From an uncultured Clostridia bacterium (GTDB lineage: Bacteria > Bacillota > Clostridia > Christensenellales > QALW01): a stretch of 5,122 bases of DNA. Both the position numbers and the translations under genes were made by a program. Below the pieces are notes generated by a model. It searched no databases and was not told where the DNA came from. It saw nothing but the letters and a program-made list of their open reading frames with translations. The DNA lies in the NCBI GenBank assembly GCA_900550765.1, contig URTC01000151.1, positions 1-5,122 of the forward strand, read 5' to 3'. Below, one piece after another: positions 1 through 5,122 of this stretch (position 1 is its first letter; each line of letters opens with the position of its first letter).

Positions 1-367
1 CCAAAGCGCATCGCCGCCGCATCCCGCCGCTGAGTTCTTCCGGCATTTTATCCGCGGCCTCTGTCAAGCCAAATTTACCGATATAATATTCTGCACGTTC
101 AAAATGCTCTTTCAGTACCAGCCGCACATTTTCCAAAGCATTCATCCACGGCAGAAGTCTATCCTCCTGAAAGAGATAGCTGATCTTCCCTTCGGTACGT
201 ATTGTGCCGCTGTAGGGAACTAATCCGGCTATCGCATTTAAAAGCGTACTTTTACCGATGCCGGAAGGCCCGGTCATACAATACACGCCGTTTTGTGTGA
301 TCGCAAAATTAAGATCACACAAAACGGTTTTTTCAAATTTGACCGTAAGTTGCTCTGCTTTGATCAT
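1..367 (-). CDS. NitT/TauT-type ABC importer ATP-binding subunit, 3' end cut by window start
   Basis: This is the ATPase of the importer encoded with the two upstream genes; it would power uptake from the cytoplasmic face of the membrane. 122 residues are visible, starting MIKAEQLTVKFEK. Seen directly: Walker A GPSGIGKST at residues 33-41, the Q-loop LFQEDRLLPW with Gln67, and the ABC signature LSGGM at 112-116 followed by RRRCAL. Walker B, the D-loop and the switch His lie beyond the window, so roughly half of a typical 240-260 residue subunit is missing only because the window ends. The ATG overlaps the permease stop codon as ATGA, and a G-rich ribosome binding site (GGCGGGGGT) sits just upstream, so translation is probably coupled. 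The short Q-loop-to-signature spacing and the LLPW motif suit the SsuB/TauB/NrtD branch. The substrate cannot be inferred from this subunit. Confidence 0.93.
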   Translation of the reverse strand, partial: MIKAEQLTVKFEKTVLCDLNFAITQNGVYCMTGPSGIGKSTLLNAIAGLVPYSGTIRTEGKISYLFQEDRLLPWMNALENVRLVLKEHFERAEYYIGKFGLTEAADKMPEELSGGMRRRCAL

Positions 368-1146
368 TTTACCCCCGCCAACGTAAATTTTTTGCCCAAT
401 TTACCAAAAAACAGTTTCATTCCGCTTTCTAAGCACAAACTGATCACAATAACTACTGCTGTCCAGGCAAACACATCTTGTGTATCCAATAAATTTTTTG
501 CCTGATACAGATTGGCGCCAATCGAATTTTTCGGCTGGCACAAAACCTCTGCCGCAATTCCCGCCTTCCATACCAGTCCCGCGGCGGTGTAAGCTGCCGA
601 TGTAAAATAGGGCAATACCGTAGGTACATAGATATATTTTATCTTTTTGGCCCAAGTAAGGTCATATACCTTTGCAAATGCAAGATATTCCTGATTCACA
701 CTCTGAATGCCGGTCGAAATATTTCCCCATAGAATCGGTGTTACCATCAGCATGGCAATAAAAACAGGAATCTGGTCGCGCCGCAGCCAAATCCAAGCCA
801 GCATGATAAAAGATGCAACCGGCGTCGCCTTAATGATAGCTTTCAGCGGCGAAAGGATATCCGCCATAATTTGATTGTTGCAGACAACGCCCAAAAGGAT
901 TCCCAATAATATGCCCACTATAAAACCCAAAAAAATTCTGCCGATGCTGAAAAATACCGTATACCAAAATTCTGCTTTTACGGCAAGCACAAAAAGTCTT
1001 CTAAGCACCGTAAGCGGTGAGGGTACAAAAATCTCATTTCCTACAAGCCAGTATATCAACTGCCAAATAAAAAACCATAAGCTTACAATCAATATACTTT
1101 TTATAAGTTTACGGATGGTTTTATTTTGTATAATAGAAATCTTCAC
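364..1146 (-). CDS. NitT/TauT (SsuC-like) ABC importer permease
   Basis: This 260-residue inner-membrane permease forms the translocation channel of the importer. Hydrophobic segments are visible near residues 15-35, 65-89, 110-120, 125-145, 178-198 and 227-247, the usual layout of the BPD_transp_1 family. The VPSP motif at 41-44, shortly after the first membrane span, is typical of the SsuC/TauC group. The EAA-type coupling loop that contacts the ATPase runs from about 153 to 182 (EYLAFAKVYDLTWAKKI, then the conserved VPTVLPYF). The chosen start is GTG, not ATG. It lies inside the end of the binding-protein gene, giving a 26-bp overlap, and an AGGAGG sits about 10 bases upstream, slightly far but plausible. 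The length is normal for the family and no frame damage is seen. The stop codon TGA overlaps the ATPase start. Imported substrate unknown; candidates for such systems include sulfonates, pyrimidine precursors and other small organic molecules. Confidence 0.93.
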   Translation of the reverse strand: MKISIIQNKTIRKLIKSILIVSLWFFIWQLIYWLVGNEIFVPSPLTVLRRLFVLAVKAEFWYTVFFSIGRIFLGFIVGILLGILLGVVCNNQIMADILSPLKAIIKATPVASFIMLAWIWLRRDQIPVFIAMLMVTPILWGNISTGIQSVNQEYLAFAKVYDLTWAKKIKYIYVPTVLPYFTSAAYTAAGLVWKAGIAAEVLCQPKNSIGANLYQAKNLLDTQDVFAWTAVVIVISLCLESGMKLFFGKLGKKFTLAGVK

Positions 1147-2131
1147 CCGGTATTTTTCCTCCTACTGATGAAGCGTCATTCTCAAAAAGAATTTGAATAT
1201 AGGGAATTGTTTTATTTTTCATTTCCTCATTGACAACAGTTACCATATTACAATTGGGAATCGCCGCTTCCGCAATTTCTTTTGAAGCCACAATACCATA
1301 TTCGGCAATGAGCTCCGCCGCTTCTGCAGGATTGGCATTTACATATTCTACCGAAGCCGTATACTCCTCCACAAATTTATCCAGCGCCGCTTTATTATTT
1401 TCGGCAAATTCTGTTCTTACGGCAAGACAGCCCATGGAAAATAAAATTTCACCGCCGCAGGCCGCATCCCAAGCGGCATTAAAATCTACCGCAATCCGAA
1501 AGCCCGCATCTTTTGCAAGAATGGTGGAAACAAACGGCTCGGGGATCAAAAGAATATCCGCCTTCCCCGCCAGCGCCTGTGCGGCTAATTCGGCATGTGT
1601 AGCAAAATATTCTACCTCGCACTGAATATTATTTTTTTCCAATACATAATTCAATGCATATTCCGGCGTAGAAGCCTGACCGGAGGAATAAATCTTTTTA
1701 CCGGCCAAATCATTGATAGAATGTACTGTATCGCCTTTTTCAAGCACATAGAGCACCCCCAGCGTATTTAACGCCAGCAGCTTTACCCCGCCGTTAGTTT
1801 TATTGTAAAGCGTTGCTGCTAAATTGGTAGGAACTGCGGCAATATCCATCTCTCCGTTGATCAGCAGCCCTGTAATATCCGTAGGTGCGCTAAAGAGCTC
1901 CACCTGATACTTGTTTGCGGTAATACCGTTTTCAGAATCCTTCATAAGTTTTGAAATTCCCATCCCCGTAGGACCGTTCAGTGCGCCGATTTTAAAATCA
2001 ATTCCCGCATATTACGTGGCCTGAGGTCTAAGCTCCCCGGTAGGTTCAGGTGTTGTCTGTGTGCCGGCACAGCCCGCAAAAGCTATCCATAAGATCAATA
2101 CTGCACAAAAAATACTTGCTGCTTTTTTCAT
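1121..2131 (-). pseudogene. NMT1/SsuA-type ABC importer substrate-binding lipoprotein, interrupted by an in-frame TAA
   Basis: Read as one frame this is 336 codons, the normal size for a NitT/TauT-type binding lipoprotein. It starts at an ATG overlapping the TM1266-like stop codon (ATGA), with AAGAGG 7 bases upstream. Residues 1-21 form a lipoprotein signal: MKKAAS, a hydrophobic run, then the lipobox FAGC with Cys21. A Thr/Pro-rich linker follows (GTQTTPEPTGELRPQAT), then TAA at positions 2012-2014 as codon 40. The same frame continues as YAGIDFKIGALNGPTGMG and stays open to the TAA at 1121. The downstream part has family hallmarks: a GLLINGEMDIAAVPTNLAA stretch and LAGKKIYSSGQASTPEYALN. The first in-frame restart is the ATG at 1961-1963; it has only a weak ribosome binding site and would give a signal-less 280-residue protein lacking its first strand. 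Other genes here use TAA as an ordinary stop, so recoding is unlikely. Either a recent nonsense mutation or a sequence error. Confidence 0.87.
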
Positions 2132-2400
2132 GATTCAACCTCTTCTTTATAATTTTTTGATGCAAGGACGCTCCTTACATTTACGCCCTCAATTCTTCCT
2201 AATTTACCGGTCAGTGCGCCGATTTGATCATTGGTACCGTCTACAATAATTGAAATTACGCAAACGCTGCGTTTTTCATAAGGAAGTCCCATTCTTCCTA
2301 TTATGATATCCCCAAAATTACTCAATATGCGGTTGACGTTTTCGGCCGATTGCTTAGGATCCTCTATAACGATGCCGATGATACCGATTCTGTGGTCCAT
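2128..2400 (-). CDS. TM1266-family ACT-like protein (putative iron-only hydrogenase system regulator)
   Basis: This 90-residue protein belongs to the small family named after Thermotoga maritima TM1266, annotated as a putative regulator of the [FeFe] hydrogenase system because it often lies near the maturation genes hydE, hydF and hydG. Recognisable family segments are RIGIIGIVIEDP at residues 4-15, NRILSNFGDIIIGRMGLPY at 23-41, and SIIVDGTNDQIGALTGKLG at 50-68. The pattern is a beta-alpha-beta ferredoxin-like (ACT-type) fold and fills the whole protein; no DNA-binding domain is present, so any regulatory role would need ligand or partner binding. I chose the ATG at 2398-2400 because AGGAGG sits 5 bases upstream and the known family begins there. 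A longer frame starting with TTG at 2445 would begin inside a terminator hairpin. It is the first gene after the attenuated leader and overlaps the binding-protein gene by ATGA, which ties it to the importer. No hydrogenase gene is in the window. Confidence 0.9.
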   Translation of the reverse strand: MDHRIGIIGIVIEDPKQSAENVNRILSNFGDIIIGRMGLPYEKRSVCVISIIVDGTNDQIGALTGKLGRIEGVNVRSVLASKNYKEEVES

Positions 2401-2405
2401 TTCTC

Positions 2406-2411
2406 CCTCCT
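2406..2411 (-). promoter_or_regulatory. Ribosome binding site fixing the TM1266-like start
   Basis: A perfect AGGAGG lies 5 bases before the ATG at 2398-2400 and just after the U-tract of the leader terminator. It decides the start in favour of the 90-residue protein over an upstream TTG. Because it lies beyond the hairpin, control by the leader is more likely at transcription termination than by hiding this site. Confidence 0.85.
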
Positions 2412-2415
2412 GAAC

Positions 2416-2452
2416 AAAAAAATTCTCTTCGCCGTATAACGGCAAAGAGAAT
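2416..2452 (-). terminator. Strong intrinsic terminator at the end of the leader RNA
   Basis: On the minus-strand RNA a 14-bp stem is formed by positions 2452-2439 and 2435-2422, with loop UAU (2438-2436). All pairs are Watson-Crick except one G-U pair (2444 with 2430). Seven U residues follow directly (2422-2416). On the plus strand the G-U becomes a C-A mismatch and no U-tract follows, so the direction is minus. It lies before, not after, the TM1266-like gene. It can therefore abort transcription of the importer operon and also end read-through from the protease gene, whose stop codon is about 120 bases upstream and which has no terminator of its own. Confidence 0.92.
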
Positions 2453-2546
2453 CTATATTTTCTTCTTTCCCTAAGCGCAGCCTATGGCCTTGCCTTCAGA
2501 TACGGCTATAACCTCTCTGCGTCAGATCCTGCTCCTCCGCTTTGAT
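2416..2546 (-). ncRNA. Structured leader RNA, probable riboswitch or attenuator of unrecognised class
   Basis: From the predicted start near 2546 to the terminator, this leader is about 130 nt and precedes the TM1266-like/importer operon. It contains no AUG or GUG, and its only UUG is inside the terminator, so peptide-based attenuation is unlikely. A possible P1 helix pairs CGCAG (2521-2517) with CUGCG (2480-2476), and the enclosed sequence can pair further (UAUAGCC with GGCCAUA). Two leader segments can pair instead with the 5' arm of the terminator: GCAGAGAG (2520-2513) with CUCUUUGC (2449-2442), eight pairs with one G-U, and GGCAAGG (2494-2488) with CUUUGCC (2447-2441), seven pairs with one G-U. 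P1 and the first pairing share GCAG, so they exclude one another. That is the logic of a switch in which P1 formation favours termination. I do not see a canonical TPP, SAM, FMN, cobalamin, glycine, lysine or T-box core. Ligand unknown. Confidence 0.68.
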
Positions 2547-2552
2547 GTTTCT

Positions 2553-2580
2553 ATTATAGCGCTATTTTTTAATTTGTCAA
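2553..2580 (-). promoter_or_regulatory. Consensus sigma-A promoter for the leader and importer operon
   Basis: The minus strand shows a perfect -35 TTGACA (2580-2575) and a perfect -10 TATAAT (2558-2553) with a 16-bp spacer. Transcription should start near 2546. The -35 box lies within the last codons of the S41 peptidase gene and the spacer covers its stop codon. A 10-bp palindrome, ATAGCGCTAT (2556-2565), overlaps the spacer and the upstream half of the -10 box; it could be an operator but is short enough to be chance. Confidence 0.88.
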
Positions 2581-3759
2581 CAAATCTATGGCCTTTTGCA
2601 GCTGCAAGTCATTATTTTCTGTACGCAGCCAATACTTTTGGGTAAGTTCTTCCGAGAGTTCTACCTTATAATCCGGCGTAAGTCCCACGCCATGAATACA
2701 TTCCCCACTGGGAAGATAATACTTTGCTGTAGTAAGCTTAAACATTCCTCCGTTATTCAAAGGATAGTTTGTTTGCATAATGCCTTTGCCAAAACTCTGC
2801 GTACCAACCAAAACCGCTCTGCCCATATCCCGCAAGGCACCGGCTAATGCCTCGGAAGCGCTGGCCGAACTTCCGTTGATAAGCACAGCAACAGGCTTAT
2901 CGATATATGCGGCATCAGAGGTACAGGATTGTATCTTCTGCCCATCTCTGCGCAGTGCATAAAAGGTTTCGCCCTCCGGCAGCATCACGTCCGCAATCTT
3001 TTCAAAAATAGAAAGCTCTCCGCCGCTATTTTCTCTTAGATCAATAATAATTCCCTCATAACCGCCGGCTTTACCGTATTCAATTGCTTCATTAAAATAT
3101 TCCACAGCATTTCCATGAAACGAAAAAATTGCAATATATAAAATTTTAGTATCACCAATAAAGGAATACTCCGTCATCTGCCGCTGACCGTCGGCACGTA
3201 CTACGCGGAAGGCAAGCTCCCGTCCTTCCCGCTCTACCGTTACAGTAACCTCCGTTCCGGTCTCGCCTTTTACCAGTGCTACTGCTTCTTCTAAAGATTT
3301 GCCGCGCACACTTACACCATCAACGGCTATCAGCTTATCACATTTTTTGATCCCCGCAGTATCCGCAGGAAGGCCTTTATATACGGAAGTAATAATAATA
3401 TCTTCTCCGTCCTTATAAACATTCGCTCCAATGCTGCCCTCGACCGTACCGGAGGAGGAGTTCAGGTATGCAGCCAATTCTTCAGGCGTAAAATAATAAG
3501 CATAGTCATCCTCAAGGCTGGCAGCAATTCCTTTTAAAGCATAATCCACTGAAAAATCTTCATCATGCTCTTCTATCGCATAATGGTCAACGATATACAG
3601 CGCCTCGTTCAAAGCCCGGATTTGTTCCACCGTAAGCCCCGCATCAGAAAACAGCCGGCCGGTGTACCGGTACTCCTGTATTGCCAGCCCGCCGCAGAGC
3701 CCAACGGCAAAGATCGCTATGACTGCTATCAAACTAAGAGAATATCTTTTTTTTCCCAT
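2569..3759 (-). CDS. Membrane-anchored S41-family C-terminal processing peptidase (CtpA/Prc-like)
   Basis: This 396-residue serine protease should act outside the cytoplasmic membrane, cutting substrates near their C termini. Residues 1-7 are positively charged and 8-28 are hydrophobic, an uncleaved anchor or signal. A PDZ domain, which binds substrate tails, spans about 105-190 (GSIGANVYKDGEDIIITSVY to TVTVEREG). The S41 catalytic domain runs from about 205 to 365. It contains IIIDLRENSGGELS (237-250, the usual DLRxNxGG motif), SASASE with predicted nucleophile Ser300, and SFGKG with general base Lys325. Gln329 matches the third residue of the E. coli Prc set (Ser452, Lys477, Gln481), with the same spacing of 25 and 4. 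The length is close to bacillar and clostridial homologues. The start ATG has TAGGAG 5 bases upstream, and the TAG of that site is the stop codon of the preceding regulator, implying coupled translation. No terminator directly follows. Its substrate is unknown; sporulation or envelope proteins are typical. Confidence 0.96.
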   Translation of the reverse strand: MGKKRYSLSLIAVIAIFAVGLCGGLAIQEYRYTGRLFSDAGLTVEQIRALNEALYIVDHYAIEEHDEDFSVDYALKGIAASLEDDYAYYFTPEELAAYLNSSSGTVEGSIGANVYKDGEDIIITSVYKGLPADTAGIKKCDKLIAVDGVSVRGKSLEEAVALVKGETGTEVTVTVEREGRELAFRVVRADGQRQMTEYSFIGDTKILYIAIFSFHGNAVEYFNEAIEYGKAGGYEGIIIDLRENSGGELSIFEKIADVMLPEGETFYALRRDGQKIQSCTSDAAYIDKPVAVLINGSSASASEALAGALRDMGRAVLVGTQSFGKGIMQTNYPLNNGGMFKLTTAKYYLPSGECIHGVGLTPDYKVELSEELTQKYWLRTENNDLQLQKAIDLLTN

Positions 3760-3767
3760 ATAAACTC

Positions 3768-4697
3768 CTACTTTAAAAGCTTATTCGCCGCTATGTAAAT
3801 ACGCAGCGCAACAGCTTCGTCAAAATTTCTCATATTAAAGCCGGTTTCCTTTTGAATCCGATCCAGCCGATATATCAGTGTATTCCGGTGCAAGTAACAA
3901 TATCTTGCTGTTTCACTGATATTTAAATTATGCCGAAAGAACTCCTGTGCAAGCTCTATGGTCTCACCGTCAAGCACCCGGCTGATCTCCTCTGCTTTTT
4001 TCCTCAGTTCCTCCTGCCCTTCCCGGGGTAATCCTGATATCACAAGCTCCGGCAGAATATTGGAAAAATACCAAACGCCGCCGTTGTAGGAAATCTTCTT
4101 TCCTACCCGTATCGCTGAAAGCGCCTGTTCAAAAGCATTGGAAAGCTCGGCCGCGCAATCGCATATACAGCTGATGCCCATGTTAAAATCCGTAGTAAGC
4201 TCCGCAAAAGTAGCACTGATAGCCCCTGCCATCTCCTGTACTTCATTTTCCTCTTCCGCACAGATCACCGCAATACGATGCCCGTCAAGGCCAATTACGA
4301 AAACATCGGCATCATCAAACATTTCTTCAAACGTGCCGATATACGAAGAAATATCCTCATGCAGTTCCGATACAAATACCCGCCGCGCTTGCTCATATGC
4401 AAACGCATACTTACGGCATAACTCTTTTATTTCATTGCCTGCCGTACCAAACAAAAGAGTTTTGACGAACTCAGCGCTGCTGAACCTCCGGCTTTCCTTT
4501 TCCGGCGCGGCAAATCCGGCCAAAGCCTTTTCTTCGGCAGAAATAACCGAGATATTGCCGTCAGAGAGCAAAGAAAACAAGCATCCGTTTTCAATAAGAG
4601 GAAGCTCTGCATGCAGAATGTGCGCCGGCAGCCTACTAAAAAGTGTATGATCGCCGGCAATCTTTATTCCGTTTTTATCATATATAGCGGTTTTCAT
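3768..4697 (-). CDS. PucR/CdaR-like helix-turn-helix transcriptional regulator
   Basis: This 309-residue soluble protein has the two-part tail of the CdaR/PucR family. A degenerate GGDEF-like domain is suggested at about 105-205 (VFVIGLDGHRIAVICAEEEN, then MGISCICDCAAELSNAFEQA and LSAIRVGKK). A C-terminal HTH domain spans 245-303 with LNISETARYCYLHRNTLIYR (258-277) and LDRIQKETGFNMRNFDEAVA (278-297). The LHRNTLIYRLDRI pattern is the family hallmark. The first 65 residues (MKTAIYDKNGIKIAGDHTLF onward) do not look like the usual sugar-diacid or purine sensor, so the signal is unknown; no membrane segment is present. The ATG at 4695-4697 follows a short leader with GGTGA 6 bases upstream. The gene has its own promoter in the 54-bp gap after the upstream gene and ends 8 bases before the S41 peptidase, with which it almost certainly forms an operon. 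It may control that protease, itself, or the neighbouring cell-wall gene. Confidence 0.88.
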   Translation of the reverse strand: MKTAIYDKNGIKIAGDHTLFSRLPAHILHAELPLIENGCLFSLLSDGNISVISAEEKALAGFAAPEKESRRFSSAEFVKTLLFGTAGNEIKELCRKYAFAYEQARRVFVSELHEDISSYIGTFEEMFDDADVFVIGLDGHRIAVICAEEENEVQEMAGAISATFAELTTDFNMGISCICDCAAELSNAFEQALSAIRVGKKISYNGGVWYFSNILPELVISGLPREGQEELRKKAEEISRVLDGETIELAQEFFRHNLNISETARYCYLHRNTLIYRLDRIQKETGFNMRNFDEAVALRIYIAANKLLK

Positions 4698-4710
4698 GCT
4701 CTATCACCGT

Positions 4711-4740
4711 ACATATTTTATCATATTTTACCGTATTTTA
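4711..4740 (-). repeat. Three 10-bp direct repeats in the regulator promoter
   Basis: The minus strand reads TAAAATACGG, TAAAATATGA, TAAAATATGT in uninterrupted tandem (4740-4711). Each unit shares the seven bases TAAAATA, and the spacing is close to one helical turn, so the units face the same side of the DNA. They cover the spacer, the -10 box and the probable start site. This could be an operator, perhaps for autoregulation by the PucR-like protein; AT-rich chance repetition is the alternative. Confidence 0.6.
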
Positions 4741-4748
4741 AAAGTGAA
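4720..4748 (-). promoter_or_regulatory. Probable sigma-A promoter of the regulator-protease operon
   Basis: The minus strand shows TTCACT (4748-4743, 4 of 6 consensus) and TATGAT (4725-4720, 5 of 6) with an ideal 17-bp spacer. The start would fall near 4713, about 15 bases before the regulator ATG. It lies in the gap after the upstream stop codon, where no terminator hairpin is visible, so read-through from the upstream gene can also supply transcript. Confidence 0.6.
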
Positions 4749-4751
4749 ATA

Positions 4752-5122
4752 TTAGTGTAATGTGTATTCTCTGCTCTTTTGTCCCTGCAGCGCCTGCCCG
4801 TTGGCAAATACAGTTTTATGCTCCGGAATCACAAAATAAACGCTGTCAGCAGTATATCCGCTATCTTTTATATAAGCGGTTTTTCCTTCCTCGGCGCTGA
4901 CTTTTCCCAGCAATACTTCCCCGCTTTCATTTTTTCTGTATACACAATAATTCACATAAGCCTGTGCTGCCGTTACAGAAATCTCCGCATTGCGCAGTTC
5001 ATCAAACTGAACTTCTACCGCCAAAGGCTGCAGGGGCTCCGCCCAATACGAGGAAACATTCTGCGGCTCTGTTCCTAAAACAAAATACTCTTCCAAAACA
5101 TTGCTTTTTTCCGTATATCCCG
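4752..5122 (-). CDS. C-terminal end of an envelope protein, probably a class A penicillin-binding protein
   Basis: Only the last 122 residues are in the window; the frame is open to the right edge and ends at TAA (4754-4752). The first visible residues are GYTEKSNVLEEYFVLGTEP. A segment of the form 'EYF..GTEP' is typical of the junction after the transpeptidase domain of class A penicillin-binding proteins, which polymerise and cross-link peptidoglycan. The rest looks like a beta-rich, fibronectin-III-like tail domain: AYVNYCVYRKNESGEVLLGK followed by TADSVYFVIPEHKTV. Such tails are common on clostridial enzymes of this type. No catalytic motif (SxxK, SxN, KTG) is visible because they would lie upstream, so the call rests on one motif and the domain style. 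Another secreted beta-domain protein is possible. A TTG at 5094-5096 could be misread as a start, but the frame clearly continues upstream. The short gap to the regulator suggests partial co-transcription. Confidence 0.5.
   Translation of the reverse strand, partial: GYTEKSNVLEEYFVLGTEPQNVSSYWAEPLQPLAVEVQFDELRNAEISVTAAQAYVNYCVYRKNESGEVLLGKVSAEEGKTAYIKDSGYTADSVYFVIPEHKTVFANGQALQGQKSREYTLH

Noticed and set aside
1230..1625. Plus-strand open frame of 131 codons
   Set aside because: It is the antisense shadow of the binding-protein gene, with Ser/Ala-rich composition and no recognisable motif.
1121..1963. A complete 280-residue binding protein starting at the ATG at 1963
   Set aside because: It lacks an export signal, starts inside the conserved domain, and the same frame upstream encodes a clear lipoprotein signal and linker before the TAA.
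2012..2014. Recoded stop codon giving a natural full-length product
   Set aside because: Selenocysteine uses UGA and pyrrolysine UAG; here it is UAA, which serves as the normal stop for several genes in the same window.
2128..2445. Longer 105-residue version of the TM1266-like protein starting at TTG (2445)
   Set aside because: It would start inside the terminator hairpin without a ribosome binding site, and the added residues are the hairpin, U-tract and AGGAGG translated.
2416..2546. TPP riboswitch, suggested by a UAGGGAA string, a CUGA and a thiamine-precursor-like importer downstream
   Set aside because: The P2/P3 arms around CUGAGA and the P4/P5 arms with GCGUAGGGA are not formed; the resemblance is limited to short scattered strings.
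2416..2546. T-box or leader-peptide attenuation
   Set aside because: There is no AUG or GUG in the leader, no codon run, and no T-box antiterminator sequence (GGUGGAACCGCG-like).
4138..4650. Plus-strand open frame of 170 codons
   Set aside because: It lies antisense within the PucR-like gene, is Ser/Ala-rich low-complexity sequence and has no recognisable domain.

Overview
The window reads as anaerobic, Firmicutes-like (clostridial or related) DNA. The grounds are a TM1266-family protein, which is normally found in organisms with [FeFe] hydrogenase, a PucR/CdaR-type regulator beside an S41 processing protease, good Shine-Dalgarno sequences, sigma-A-like promoters and tight gene packing. The species cannot be named from the sequence. 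Every supported gene lies on the minus strand, so transcription runs from high to low coordinates.

Right block (5122 to 2569): the C-terminal end of an envelope protein, most likely a class A penicillin-binding protein, runs in from the window edge. A 54-bp gap follows. It carries a good sigma-A promoter and three 10-bp direct repeats, and leads to a PucR/CdaR-like helix-turn-helix regulator. Eight bases later comes a membrane-anchored S41 C-terminal processing peptidase with its Ser-Lys-Gln catalytic residues intact. The regulator's stop codon lies inside the protease's ribosome binding site, so the two are probably translationally coupled.

Middle block (2580 to 2401): a near-perfect promoter (TTGACA, 16 bp, TATAAT) overlaps the protease stop codon. 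It drives a leader RNA of about 130 nt that ends in a strong intrinsic terminator placed before the next gene. The leader can form pairings that exclude one another and it has no small ORF, so it looks like a riboswitch or other attenuator. I could not match it to a known class.

Left block (2400 to 1): an operon under this leader encodes a TM1266-family ACT-like protein, then a NitT/TauT (NMT1/SsuA)-type ABC importer made of a lipoprotein binding protein, a permease and an ATPase. The ATPase is cut by the window start. Junctions overlap (ATGA, 26 bp, ATGA). The binding-protein gene has an in-frame TAA at codon 40, just after its lipoprotein signal and linker, with the rest of the frame intact. 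It is either a recent pseudogene or a sequence error.

The leader would decide whether RNA polymerase enters the TM1266/importer operon, presumably in response to the imported small molecule or a product of it. The ligand and substrate are unknown. No tRNA, rRNA, CRISPR or mobile element was seen. The only gene-free stretches are short (under 200 bp) and are described as regulatory features.
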